A stretch of 64,000 nucleotides of DNA from JAVVHH01 sp964613945 (GCA_964613945.1 CAZTJC010000015.1:33123-97122), one strand, 5' to 3'; counted from the first letter of the stretch, positions 19,381 to 27,530 are shown. The notes: generated by a model not told the origin, from the sequence alone. Program-made: numbers and translations.

Positions 19381-19895
19381 CTCTCCGTCGTGTCGTCTCT
19401 AAGCTGAAAATTATCGAATACCGGATTGCGCTGACGAAACAGCGCATATCCCAGCGACACCGCTAAATCCCGCTTTTCGGCTTCTCCGAGCGATGTCGCG
19501 ACTTCTACGGCGACCTTGCCGCCTCTCAGCATCAACGCCGGCGTGCGACCCGGCCGCTCCTCGATCGAGGAGCGTAGCCAGCCTCCGGGAACCTTCATCT
19601 CGGAGCGCTTGCCGCGCCGCGATTTGATGATGTGCAGGCCATCGGCCGAAAGCAGCAACACTTCTGATTCGCCCTCGATCGCGGCATGGCGCAACAGCAA
19701 CCAGACGGCGAGCGCAACCTCAATCCCGGTAAAGCCTATCACCGGCCAGGCACCGGCAAACCATAATCCGATCGAAACCAGGGCGCTCAACGCGGCTAGG
19801 GCGGCAACCACCCATCGCAGCCCGGTCGGTCCGAGGCTGCGGTGCGGAGTGATGACCGCCTCAAACGTCGCGGTGTCATGCGGATTGTCCGACAT
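19377..19895 (-). CDS. DUF2244 membrane protein
   Basis: 172-residue protein from the ATG at 19895. Two adjacent hydrophobic segments (about residues 25-65) are followed by a cytosolic domain with the DUF2244 pattern (…LLLSADGLHII…KVPGGWLRSSIEE…). Function unknown. Upstream in-frame ATGs at 19925 and 20021 exist, but the latter would overlap the divergent nth start. The last 4 bases overlap the convergent XRE gene. DUF2244 genes are commonly found beside nth in alphaproteobacteria. Confidence 0.85.
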   Translation of the reverse strand: MSDNPHDTATFEAVITPHRSLGPTGLRWVVAALAALSALVSIGLWFAGAWPVIGFTGIEVALAVWLLLRHAAIEGESEVLLLSADGLHIIKSRRGKRSEMKVPGGWLRSSIEERPGRTPALMLRGGKVAVEVATSLGEAEKRDLAVSLGYALFRQRNPVFDNFQLRDDTTES

Positions 19896-19971
19896 GGTGT
19901 GGATATCGGCCAGAGTGCCAGACATGCTAGAGGTCACGTGCACAGGATCTGCGCGGCAGCTACGATGGCGC

Positions 19972-20667
19972 ATGCCCGTTCGACTCCGAAAAACTCCCAA
20001 GATGACGCAAGCCGGCGTCAATGCGTTTATCGAAGCGCTGGCCGCGATCTATCCGGTTGACAATACCGAACTGGATTATACCGATGAGTTCACGTTGCTG
20101 GTGGCGGTCGTGCTGTCGGCGCAGACGACGGACGTTTCGGTCAACATCGCAACTGCCGGGCTGTTTGCCGCGGCCCCGACCCCGGCTGCTATGGCAGCGT
20201 TGGGCGCCGAGGGCATCGCCCCCTTCATCAAACGCCTTGGCCTGTGGCAGGGCAAAGCCAAGAACGTCGCCGCGCTCTCGGCATTGCTGGTCGAACGGCA
20301 TGGCGGTGTGGTCCCGTCCGACCGTGAGGCGTTGGAAGCTCTGCCCGGCGTCGGGCGCAAGACTGCCAACGTGGTGCTGAATGTCGCCTTCGGTGAGGCG
20401 ACGATGGCGGTCGATACCCACGTGTTCCGGCTCGGCAATCGAACAGGGATCGCTCCCGGCAAGACCACCCGCGAGGTCGAGGATGGTTTGGTGAAGCGCA
20501 TTCCACCAGTTCATCTTAAGCCGGCGCACCTTTGGCTCATCTTACATGGACGTCGCGTCTGCAAAGCCCGGCGGCCCGAATGCTGGCGCTGCGTCGCCGC
20601 CGAGCCTTGCCGGTTTCCCGACAAGACCAGCAGCCCCGACCACGATGTCGGTTCGGCGGGCGGTTAG
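19972..20667 (+). CDS. nth: Endonuclease III (DNA glycosylase/AP lyase)
   Basis: Base-excision-repair glycosylase for oxidised pyrimidines. The helix-hairpin-helix LPGVGRKTA carries catalytic Lys130 and VDTHVFR carries Asp148. The [4Fe-4S] ligands are Cys197, Cys204, Cys207 and Cys213 in the classic C-x6-C-x2-C-x5-C spacing. 231 residues from the ATG at 19972; a second ATG at 20002 would give 221 residues and is equally possible. Ends with a 4-bp convergent overlap with the DUF2934 gene. Confidence 0.96.
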   Translation: MPVRLRKTPKMTQAGVNAFIEALAAIYPVDNTELDYTDEFTLLVAVVLSAQTTDVSVNIATAGLFAAAPTPAAMAALGAEGIAPFIKRLGLWQGKAKNVAALSALLVERHGGVVPSDREALEALPGVGRKTANVVLNVAFGEATMAVDTHVFRLGNRTGIAPGKTTREVEDGLVKRIPPVHLKPAHLWLILHGRRVCKARRPECWRCVAAEPCRFPDKTSSPDHDVGSAGG

Positions 20668-20915
20668 TGCCTGACCACGCCGTGATCGGCGGTAAAAGCC
20701 GGCGGATCGCTGGCGGGGAAGGTTTCCCGCATCGCCTCGTCGATCTTGGCGTCGGCAGCCGATTGCGGCGGCCGGGCCGGCGCCGGATGCGCATCGGCTT
20801 CGATCATGAGGCGGGCACGCTCCCAGAACTCGGTATCCCGCCCGTGCGGCGAGCCTTCCTTCTCCCACAGGGCGTAGGCGCGCTCGCGAATATGATGCTC
20901 GGTGTCGTCGTTCAT
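20664..20915 (-). CDS. DUF2934 domain small protein
   Basis: 83-residue acidic protein. The N-terminus HHIRERAYALWEKEGSPHG and the FWERARLMIEAD block are the DUF2934 signature. The second half is low-complexity, ending AMRETFPASDPPAF, a tail shared by many small alphaproteobacterial proteins. Start chosen at 20915 because GGAGG lies 6-7 bases upstream; the frame is open further but would enter rlmH. Lies 49 bp downstream of rlmH on the same strand. Function unknown. Confidence 0.85.
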   Translation of the reverse strand: MNDDTEHHIRERAYALWEKEGSPHGRDTEFWERARLMIEADAHPAPARPPQSAADAKIDEAMRETFPASDPPAFTADHGVVRH

Positions 20916-20964
20916 GTGGACCTCCGGTTGCCATAACGCACGAAAGCCGCTCCGGTCGCGCCGT

Positions 20965-21411
20965 TCAGCCGCGATGGTAGGGATGACCGGCTGCGATCGA
21001 CTGAGCTCGGTAGATCTGCTCGGCCAGAAGTACCCGGGCCAGCATGTGCGGCCAGGTAAGAGGGCCAAGGGCGAAGCGGAAATCGGCACGGGCGAGCACC
21101 GGGTCGCTCAATCCCTCGGCGCCGCCGATGGTGAACACGAGCGGTTTGGGATGTTCCGTCCAGCGCGTCAGCTGCACGGCAAGGGCTTCACTGGTCATGC
21201 TCTGCCCGGCCAAATCCATCGCGACGACCAGCGCACCCTCGGGGACGGCTGCCAGGATCGCGGCCCCCTCGCGCCGTTTCGCCTCATGTCCCGGACCCGG
21301 CGCTTCACCGATTTCACGAACGTCGAGCTTCGGGCGCAGCCGGACGGTATAGCGCTCGAACAGCGTGCGTTCCGGTCCCGCACGGAGCTTGCCCACTGCG
21401 ATCAACAACAT
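20965..21411 (-). CDS. rlmH: 23S rRNA (pseudouridine-1915-N3) methyltransferase RlmH
   Basis: 148-residue SPOUT-class methyltransferase acting on helix 69 of assembled ribosomes. The SAM-binding knot is seen as FTIGGAEGLSD and the C-terminus as ARVLLAEQIYRAQSI…HPYHRG, the usual family end. Normally follows rsfS directly; here a plus-strand gene (21426-21917) lies between them, only 14 bp from the rlmH start, so rlmH needs a promoter inside or across that divergent region. Confidence 0.95.
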   Translation of the reverse strand: MLLIAVGKLRAGPERTLFERYTVRLRPKLDVREIGEAPGPGHEAKRREGAAILAAVPEGALVVAMDLAGQSMTSEALAVQLTRWTEHPKPLVFTIGGAEGLSDPVLARADFRFALGPLTWPHMLARVLLAEQIYRAQSIAAGHPYHRG

Positions 21412-21425
21412 GTAATCGGCACCTT

Positions 21426-21917
21426 ATGGCCCCACTTCACCGCTCGACTCTCGCCGCCTGCGTCGCACTCCTGCTGGGTGCGGCAGCCCCGGTCAAATCC
21501 CTCCCGTCCGCCCCCGTGACGCTGCAGAGCAATCCCGGAACCAAGACCGATGCGACCGCCCGTGCGCTCTCGGCCGAGGACCTCGAAGCAGCGCGCGCGC
21601 GTGGCGATCAACCCCTCCTGTTGACGGCGCGCGTCAAGCTCGGTGGCCCACAGCCGGCGCTGTTCGTGCAGCTGCAGTCTCCGCATGAATGCGGATCGGC
21701 CGGATGCTCAACCTCGATCTACTCGGTCGAGCGGGGCCGCTGGCAGCGCGTGCTCGACAACGCTACCGGCCTGGTGAAGGTATCGGCGAAGAAGACGCGC
21801 GGGCGCAACGACGTCCTTTCCGAAGATGACCACTTCGTCTGGACCGGTTCCACTTACCGCAGCGTCGAGCCTGTGCCTGCCGCGCTCGACTTGCGTCCCC
21901 GCACGCGGCGGCGCTAG
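21426..21917 (+). CDS. Small secreted protein of unknown function
   Basis: 163 residues with a clear signal peptide (about 1-25, hydrophobic LAACVALLLGAAAPV). The mature part has one recognisable feature, a HECGSAGCSTSIYSVERG stretch near residues 90-107 with two cysteines four apart that could form a disulfide, followed by basic Lys/Arg-rich segments and an Arg-rich end. I do not recognise a named domain. It is divergent from rlmH (14-bp gap) and convergent with rsfS (3-bp gap), interrupting the otherwise conserved nadD-rsfS-rlmH order. Confidence 0.7.
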   Translation: MAPLHRSTLAACVALLLGAAAPVKSLPSAPVTLQSNPGTKTDATARALSAEDLEAARARGDQPLLLTARVKLGGPQPALFVQLQSPHECGSAGCSTSIYSVERGRWQRVLDNATGLVKVSAKKTRGRNDVLSEDDHFVWTGSTYRSVEPVPAALDLRPRTRRR

Positions 21918-21920
21918 GCG

Positions 21921-22589
21921 CTACCCGGCGCTGGGTTCGGGATCGGCCTCCGCAGCACTCCCGGCTCCGGCGGCCGGCTCGTCCAGGTCGGCGCCCCACA
22001 TCCGTTCCAGCCCATAGAGTTCACGGGCTTCCGCCTTGAACAGGTGGATGACGATGTCGCCGGCGTCGATCAGCACCCAGTCGGAGCCGCCGGCGCCCTC
22101 GATCTGCACGCGCTTGATGCCGATCTTGGCCAGCTCGTCTTCGAGATGCGTCGCCATGGCGCTAATCTGCCGATCGGCGAGGCCGGTCGCGATTACCATG
22201 CGGTCGGCGAAAGAGGCGCGGCCGGCGAGGTCGAGCGCCACCACGTCTTCACCCTTGTCGGACTCCAGGCTCTCGACGATGACGGCCTGAACCTGGTCCA
22301 GCCGCTCCTTGCTCGTGGGCGGTGGCGGGACCGGCTTGGCGCGCGACCGCGGCCCGGCGACGGCGGCTTTCTTGCGCGGCGTGCCCGGCGCCTTGACCGC
22401 TTCGGCCAGGTTGGCTGTGGTTTTGGCGGCGGTGGCGGGACGGCGGGACGGTGGCTTGACGACCGGGTCCTGCGGCGGCTTCCTGGCTATGACGGCATTC
22501 CTTCTAGCGCTGCGGGGATCAGAGCCGGCTCCGACCGGCGCAGCTCGGTAGCGGACAGCGAATTTTGGCGCGCCGGCAGGAACGTCCAA
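21921..22589 (-). CDS. rsfS: Ribosomal silencing factor RsfS
   Basis: Binds L14 on the 50S subunit and blocks subunit joining in starvation. The conserved RsfS domain spans the last ~125 residues, with ADRMVIATGLADRQISAMA, GSDWVLIDAGDIVIHLF and ELYGLERMW. The N-terminal ~95 residues are Pro/Ala/Lys/Arg-rich and look disordered. The start is uncertain: the only ATG/GTG/TTG in this frame before the core domain is TTG at 22589, which overlaps nadD by 103 bp. Otherwise a non-standard start just after the nadD stop must be used. The short acidic/Ala-rich C-terminal tail is also non-conserved. Confidence 0.9.
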   Translation of the reverse strand: MDVPAGAPKFAVRYRAAPVGAGSDPRSARRNAVIARKPPQDPVVKPPSRRPATAAKTTANLAEAVKAPGTPRKKAAVAGPRSRAKPVPPPPTSKERLDQVQAVIVESLESDKGEDVVALDLAGRASFADRMVIATGLADRQISAMATHLEDELAKIGIKRVQIEGAGGSDWVLIDAGDIVIHLFKAEARELYGLERMWGADLDEPAAGAGSAAEADPEPSAG

Positions 22590-23086
22590 GCCGGCGCCGA
22601 ACTGCCGGCCAACGCGGGCGCCGTGTGCGGCGGACGGAAGGCATGGCGGAAGCGATGCGCTGCCTTACCAGCCAACGCGCGTCCGTTATAGCCCGGCCGT
22701 GGCATGACAGCGAATGGCATCATGCGAACGATGCCGGTCCAGTGCTGCCAACGCGGCAATTGCGCCAGATTATCCGCCCCCATGAGCCATATGAAGGCCA
22801 CCCGCGGGAAGAGCTGTCGCAACGCGCGCAGGGTGTCGAACGTGTAGCGTTGGCCGAGTTTCGCTTCGATCGCGGTCGCCACGATGCGGCGCCCATCGGC
22901 GATCCGCCGTGCGCTGGCCAGGCGGTCGGCCAGGCGGGCCATGCCGGCGCGCGGTTTGAGCGGGTTACCGGGCGAGACCAGCAACCAGATCTGGTCGAGC
23001 CGCAGCCGCCGCCGGGCGAGCGTGGCGACATGCAGATGTCCGGCATGCGCCGGGTTGAACGAACCGCCGAGCAGGCCGATCCGCAT
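22487..23086 (-). CDS. nadD: Nicotinate-nucleotide adenylyltransferase NadD
   Basis: Makes nicotinate adenine dinucleotide in NAD synthesis. The N-terminal nucleotide-binding motif is GLLGGSFNPAHAGH (about residues 4-17) and the C-terminal SxTxxR-type motif is SLSATELRR. The ATG at 23086 gives 199 residues; the frame stays open upstream through the proA end, and a somewhat longer N-terminus with a non-ATG start cannot be excluded. Placed between proA and rsfS on the same strand, the usual order. Confidence 0.93.
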   Translation of the reverse strand: MRIGLLGGSFNPAHAGHLHVATLARRRLRLDQIWLLVSPGNPLKPRAGMARLADRLASARRIADGRRIVATAIEAKLGQRYTFDTLRALRQLFPRVAFIWLMGADNLAQLPRWQHWTGIVRMMPFAVMPRPGYNGRALAGKAAHRFRHAFRPPHTAPALAGSSAPAWTFLPARQNSLSATELRRSEPALIPAALEGMPS

Positions 23087-23154
23087 CCGCCGCTTGTCGC
23101 CCCATCGCGGGATCCGGTCGGCGATGAGGGGCGGGCGCTCAAGCGGGCGATATT

Positions 23155-24417
23155 TCAGGGGCGCACCTGGCCGGTGCCGCGAATGACGTAACGGAAGGTG
23201 GTGAGCTGCTCGACGCCGACGGGACCACGGGCATGCATGCGGCCGGTGGCAATGCCGATCTCGGCGCCGAAACCGAACTCGCCGCCATCGCAGAATTGCG
23301 TGGAGGCGTTCCACAGCGCGACTGCGCTGCCGACCCCGGCCAGGAAGTGGTCGGCAATGGCCTCATCTTCGGTGATGATGGCTTCCGTGTGCTCGCTGCC
23401 AAAACGGGCGATGTGGGCCAAGGCGGCATCGACCCCGTCGACGACGGCGATCGACAGGGTCGGGCCGAGCCATTCGGTGGCGAAATCGGCGTCGGTGGCG
23501 GGTGGCAGGCCGGGGACGATCGCCTGCGCACGAGTATCGGCGCGGAACTCGCAGCCCAGCGCGGCCAAGTCGGCCACGAGTTCGGGAAGCAGGCTGGTGG
23601 CGCAGGCGGAGTCGATGAGCAGGGTTTCGGTCGAGCCGCAGACGCCGGTGCGGCGCATCTTGGCGTTGGCGAGGACGCGGCGGGCCATGGCCGGGTCGGC
23701 GGCTGCATGGATGAAGGTGTGGCAAAGCCCCTCGGCATGGGCCAGCACCGGCACCCGCGCGTCGGCTTGCACGCGCTCCACGAGGCTGCGGCCGCCGCGG
23801 GGGATGATGAGGTCGATCTGCCCGGCGCCCGTGAGCATGGCGGCGACGAAGCCACGGTCCGGCCCCGGCGGCGACTGCACCGCATCCACCGGCAGCCCGG
23901 CCGCCTCCAGCCCGGCCCGCATCGCGATCTGGATGGCAGCAGCCGAATGTTGGCTATCGGAGCCGCCGCGCAGGATCGCCGCGTTGCCCGACTTGATGCA
24001 CAGCCCGGCGGCATCGGCGCCGACGTTCGGGCGGCTCTCGTAGATCATGCCGATCACGCCGAGCGGCTGCGGGATGCGCCGGAATCGCAAGCCATTGGGC
24101 TGCGTCCACTCCGCCAGCGTGCGCGCCAGCGGATCTGGCAGGGCGGCGATGGCCTCCAGCCCGGCCGCCATCGCCTCGACGCGATCAGGCGTCAGCAACA
24201 GCCGGTCGCGGAACGCGGACGTGCCCTGGAAGGCGGCGATGTCGGCCTCGTTGGCGGCGATGATGTCGGCCGCGGCGTCACGCAGGCCACGTGCGGCGGC
24301 GATCAGCGCGGCGTTGCGCTGCGCATCCGGCGCGGTGGCGAGCCGGGCGGCGGCGGCCTTGGCGCGCGGGCCGGCTTCCATCAGCCAGGCCGTGCAATGA
24401 TCGGAGTGCCAGTTCAT
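23155..24417 (-). CDS. proA: Glutamate-5-semialdehyde dehydrogenase (gamma-glutamyl phosphate reductase)
   Basis: Second enzyme of proline biosynthesis; reduces gamma-glutamyl phosphate with NADPH. 420 residues, full length. The catalytic Cys is near residue 259 in VCGSTETLL, and family blocks YESRPNVGADAAGLCIKSGNA and LIIPRGG are present. ATG at 24417 is preceded by TAGGGA; an internal ATG 12 codons on is possible. proB and obgE, usual upstream partners, are not present; the neighbour upstream is a divergent EamA transporter. Confidence 0.96.
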   Translation of the reverse strand: MNWHSDHCTAWLMEAGPRAKAAAARLATAPDAQRNAALIAAARGLRDAAADIIAANEADIAAFQGTSAFRDRLLLTPDRVEAMAAGLEAIAALPDPLARTLAEWTQPNGLRFRRIPQPLGVIGMIYESRPNVGADAAGLCIKSGNAAILRGGSDSQHSAAAIQIAMRAGLEAAGLPVDAVQSPPGPDRGFVAAMLTGAGQIDLIIPRGGRSLVERVQADARVPVLAHAEGLCHTFIHAAADPAMARRVLANAKMRRTGVCGSTETLLIDSACATSLLPELVADLAALGCEFRADTRAQAIVPGLPPATDADFATEWLGPTLSIAVVDGVDAALAHIARFGSEHTEAIITEDEAIADHFLAGVGSAVALWNASTQFCDGGEFGFGAEIGIATGRMHARGPVGVEQLTTFRYVIRGTGQVRP

Positions 24418-24495
24418 GACGGTTTCCCTACCGGAAACGACTGTGACGCTCCAGGCCGGTCAACGCCAGCGCTTCCGCGACCGCGCGAGGCAGCT

Positions 24496-25401
24496 ATGGT
24501 CGGGACGATGACAGCATCTGCGCGGCGTTCGACGGGACTTGGTTACCTATACGCCGGGTTGGTGGTCGCGCTGTGGGCCGGCTTCAGCCTGTCCGGACGG
24601 TACGCGGCCCTGGCGCCCGGCGTCCGATTGACGCCGTGGGACCTGGCCGCGCTACGTTATGCGGTCGCCTCGCCGATTGCGCTGGTGATGTATGCCGCGG
24701 GGCCCGGACGCGGCCTGCCGTGGCGGCGTAGTGCCGTGGTCGCGGTTGTCGCCGGGCTGTGTTTCCCGCTGCCGTCCTATGTGGGGTTCAGCTACGCCCC
24801 TGCGGCGCATGCGGCCGTTATCCTATCGGGCACGCTGCCGTTCATGGTCGCCGTCGCGCTCACGATGATCGGCGCCGAACGGTGGACGCGCGCGCGGCTG
24901 CAGAGCCTGGCCGTTCTGATGGTCGGGATCGCGTTGCTGGGCTACGCGGCGTTCGTTCAGGGCGCACGACCCGGCGCCTGGCGCGGCGACCTGCTCTTCA
25001 TCGTCGCTGCCATGGCCTGGACCGCCTTCACCATCCTCATTCGCCGATGGGCGATCACGCCCTGGCAGGTCGTCTGCACCGTTGGGATATGGGCTGGGAC
25101 GATCTACCTGCCGATCTGGGCGGTCGCGCTGCCGAGCCACTTGGCGCAAGTGCCGATCGGCACGGTGGTGCTGCAGGCGACGATGCAGGGCCTGCTGGTC
25201 ACGGTGGTGTCGGTGATCCTATTCACCCGCGCGCTGATGCTGCTCGGCGCGGAGCGGGTGTCACTCGTCACCGCCTTGGTACCCGGCGTTGCGGGCGTGT
25301 TGTCGATGCCGCTGCTGGGAGAGGAGCTTGGCCTGCTCGACATGGGCGGATTGATCCTGGTCAGCGCCGCCGTCGCGATGGGCGTGCGCCGGAGCAGCTA
25401 G
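24496..25401 (+). CDS. DMT superfamily transporter (EamA domains)
   Basis: 301-residue inner-membrane protein with about ten hydrophobic helices arranged as two EamA repeats (roughly residues 15-145 and 160-300). Likely an exporter or permease for a metabolite; substrate not predictable. The ATG at 24496 follows GAGG by 5 bases; a second ATG is four codons on. 4-bp convergent overlap with the sulfite-oxidase-like gene. Confidence 0.87.
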   Translation: MVGTMTASARRSTGLGYLYAGLVVALWAGFSLSGRYAALAPGVRLTPWDLAALRYAVASPIALVMYAAGPGRGLPWRRSAVVAVVAGLCFPLPSYVGFSYAPAAHAAVILSGTLPFMVAVALTMIGAERWTRARLQSLAVLMVGIALLGYAAFVQGARPGAWRGDLLFIVAAMAWTAFTILIRRWAITPWQVVCTVGIWAGTIYLPIWAVALPSHLAQVPIGTVVLQATMQGLLVTVVSVILFTRALMLLGAERVSLVTALVPGVAGVLSMPLLGEELGLLDMGGLILVSAAVAMGVRRSS

Positions 25402-26057
25402 TCGCTGTAGCGCTGCTCGGTCCAGGGATCACCGCGATCATGGTAGCCGCGATCCTCCCAGAAGCCCGGCCGGTCCGCGGCGATGAACTCGATCCGGTGC
25501 AGCCACTTGGCGCTCTTCCAGAGATAAAGGTGCGGCACCAGCAAACGAACGGGGCCACCATGCTCCCGAGTGAGCGGCTTGCCTTCCCAGCCATGAACCA
25601 GCATGGCATCCGCCGCGGCGAAATCCTCGAGCGGCAGATTGGTCGTGTAGCCGTCATAGGAGTGCAACACGACGAATTGCGCCTCCGGCTTCGGACCCAC
25701 CGCGGCAAGCAGGTCGCGCGTGGCGACGCCGGACCAGCGGTTGTCGTAGCGTGACCACGTCGTCACGCAATGCATGTCCGTCACCGTCTCGCGCTGCGGC
25801 AGGGCCATGAAGCCGGCCCAATCCCACCGCATCTGCTCGTCCAGCAAGCCGAAGGCGCGCAACTCCCAGTTATCCGGTGTAATCGACGGCTGCACCCCAA
25901 GATCGAGCACCGGCCAGTCGCGCACTAGGTGCTGACCCGGCGGCAAGCGATCCGTGCCTTCCCTGGAGAGGCGACCAGTGAGGAACCTACCCTCGGACGC
26001 CCAGCGCTCCTTGGTGCGGGTGAGTTTGCTGGCGTCCGAGGGTGTCGCGTCGTTCAT
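25398..26057 (-). CDS. Cytosolic sulfite-oxidase-like molybdopterin oxidoreductase
   Basis: 219-residue enzyme consisting of a sulfite-oxidase/YedY-type Mo-binding domain only. The Mo-ligand cysteine is Cys97 in DMHCVTTWSRYDNRW, with the HGGPVRLLVPHLYLWKSAKW block in the C-terminal half. It has no signal peptide, unlike MsrP (YedY), and no heme or dimerisation domain, so it should be a small soluble enzyme; natural substrate unknown. The start overlaps the upstream flavin oxidoreductase stop by 4 bp (ATGA), suggesting co-expression. A molybdopterin dinucleotide gene (mobB) is at 35280. Confidence 0.88.
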   Translation of the reverse strand: MNDATPSDASKLTRTKERWASEGRFLTGRLSREGTDRLPPGQHLVRDWPVLDLGVQPSITPDNWELRAFGLLDEQMRWDWAGFMALPQRETVTDMHCVTTWSRYDNRWSGVATRDLLAAVGPKPEAQFVVLHSYDGYTTNLPLEDFAAADAMLVHGWEGKPLTREHGGPVRLLVPHLYLWKSAKWLHRIEFIAADRPGFWEDRGYHDRGDPWTEQRYSD

Positions 26058-27070
26058 GCGGCCTGACGCTGTCCCGGCTGCACGCCCAGCCGCGCACCAA
26101 TCGGCGCCAGCAGCTCGTACGACCGGACGCGGGAGGCCTGATCAAAGATCGCCGAGGCGACCAGCAATTCGTCCGCGCCAGTCTCGGCTACGAAGCGCTC
26201 AAGGCCACGCTCGACGGTGGCCGGGCTGCCGACGAAGGAGCGGGCCAGCATGGACGACGCCTGCGCTGCCTCGTTGGGCTCCCAGTAGTCGTCGATATCG
26301 TCGATCGGCGCCTGCAGCTTGCCGCGGGTGTTGCGGAACATGTTGGTGAAGCTCTGCTGCTGCGAGGTGAACAGCCGGCGCGCTTCGGCATCGGTGTCGG
26401 CGACCACGACGTTGCAGGCAACCATCGCGTAGGGTGCCGCGAGCTGCGCCGAGGGACGGAACGTCTCGCGATAGGCGCGGAGTGCCGGCAACAGCGAGCC
26501 CGGCGCGAAATGCGAGGCGAAAGCGTAGGGCAGGCCGATTGCGGCGGCGAGTTGGGCGCCGAAGGTACTGGAGCCGAGGATCCATAGTGGGATGTTGCTG
26601 TCCATGCCGGGGACGGCCTTGACGTGCTGGCCGTCCTGAACCGGGCCGAGTAGCGCCTGCAACTCGAGCACGTCCTGCGGGAAGCGGTCGGAGCTGCCGG
26701 GATCCTTGCGCATGGCGCGCCAGGTGTAGCCGTCGGTGCCGGGGGCCCGGCCGAGGCCGAGGTCGATCCGGCCGGGATACAGCGCGTCCAGGGTGCCAAA
26801 CTGCTCGGCGATCACCAGTGGCGAGTGGTTCGGCAGCATGACGCCGCCGGCGCCGATGCGGATGCGCGAGGTCCCCTCGGCAACGAAGCCAAGCGCGACC
26901 GCGGTCGCGGCGCTGGCGATGCCGGTCATGTTGTGATGTTCCGCCATCCAGTAGCGGTTGTAGCCGAACCGTTCCGCGTTCTGCGCCAGGTCACGGGCGC
27001 GGCGAAGCGCGTCGCCCGGCGTGGCGCCCACTGGAACGGGAGCAAGATCAAGGATCGAAAGAGCCGTCAT
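26054..27070 (-). CDS. LLM-class flavin-dependent oxidoreductase (luciferase-like)
   Basis: 338-residue bacterial-luciferase-like protein. N-terminal LSILDLAPVPVG and YWMAEHHNM, then GGVMLPNHSPLVIAEQFGTLDALYPGRIDLGLGR split across residues ~85-125, are the signature of the YhbW-like LLM group. The start is set at 27070 by an AGGAG 8 bases upstream; an upstream TTG (27121) is less likely. First gene of a two-gene unit with the sulfite-oxidase-like gene. A nested inverted repeat lies 70-108 bp upstream (27140-27178) and may be its operator. Substrate unknown. Confidence 0.9.
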   Translation of the reverse strand: MTALSILDLAPVPVGATPGDALRRARDLAQNAERFGYNRYWMAEHHNMTGIASAATAVALGFVAEGTSRIRIGAGGVMLPNHSPLVIAEQFGTLDALYPGRIDLGLGRAPGTDGYTWRAMRKDPGSSDRFPQDVLELQALLGPVQDGQHVKAVPGMDSNIPLWILGSSTFGAQLAAAIGLPYAFASHFAPGSLLPALRAYRETFRPSAQLAAPYAMVACNVVVADTDAEARRLFTSQQQSFTNMFRNTRGKLQAPIDDIDDYWEPNEAAQASSMLARSFVGSPATVERGLERFVAETGADELLVASAIFDQASRVRSYELLAPIGARLGVQPGQRQAA

Positions 27071-27139
27071 GCACTGAACTCCTGTTGGGAGAGATATCGG
27101 GCGTGGCCGGCCCGGGTTCAACCATGACGGACTCCGCGC

Positions 27140-27178
27140 TTTACTCGGCTTTACAGGTGTAAATCTCAGCAGAGTAAA
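27140..27178. promoter_or_regulatory. Nested inverted-repeat operator candidate
   Basis: The inner palindrome TTTACA-GG-TGTAAA (27150-27163) is perfect around its 2-base centre. It is flanked by an outer pair TTTACTC (27140-27146) and GAGTAAA (27172-27178), nearly concentric with it. Four related TTTAC/GTAAA half-sites in 39 bp suggest a dimer-of-dimers binding site, as for TetR or MarR family repressors. It sits upstream of the minus-strand LLM gene (27070) and of a possible small plus-strand gene (27333), so it could serve either. The protein that binds is unknown; the TetR at 31092 is one candidate. Confidence 0.6.
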
Positions 27179-27332
27179 TCTTTTATGGTGTTACCGATGG
27201 GCCGGTGATTACACGATAGTATTCTAGATTGGCGACGTGCTTCATAGTCGAACGAGCACGAGATCAACGAAGTTCATCCCCGAGTCCAGCATCAAGAATT
27301 CTTCTTCTAACGGCATGCTATAGGCCATCGAC

Positions 27333-27479
27333 ATGGTCGCATTTTTGACCTCGGATCACCACAACGGTCTTTACCATCATTGGACGCGCGTTCCGGCCGG
27401 CGAGCGCCTCACTTACCCGCGCGTCGCCAACCCCGCGCTGAAGGCTGGCGGTGCGCACAACGCGATGAACCAGTTCTAA
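27333..27479 (+). CDS. Possible small protein gene (48 residues)
   Basis: Open frame from ATG to TAA, 48 codons, His/Ala/Pro-rich with a DHHNGLYHH cluster near the N-terminus, followed 22 bases later by a strong hairpin terminator. The ribosome site is weak (TAGG at about 8-9 bases). I do not recognise the product. The region is otherwise non-coding for 260 bp upstream and carries a palindromic operator candidate. The same DNA could be a small regulatory RNA ending at the terminator rather than a protein gene. Confidence 0.45.
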   Translation: MVAFLTSDHHNGLYHHWTRVPAGERLTYPRVANPALKAGGAHNAMNQF

Positions 27480-27501
27480 GCGCCCGCTAAGAGGCGTGTC
27501 C

Positions 27502-27530
27502 GATGATGCCCGGCCGGTCCGGGCATCATC
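27502..27530 (+). terminator. Rho-independent terminator hairpin
   Basis: GATGATGCCCGG, loop CCGGT, CCGGGCATCATC: a perfect 12-bp stem followed by TATTTT. It ends transcription of whatever is read through 27333-27479. Because the stem is symmetrical it also lies right after the stop (27530-27532) of the minus-strand small membrane protein gene, though without a U tract on that side. Confidence 0.85.
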
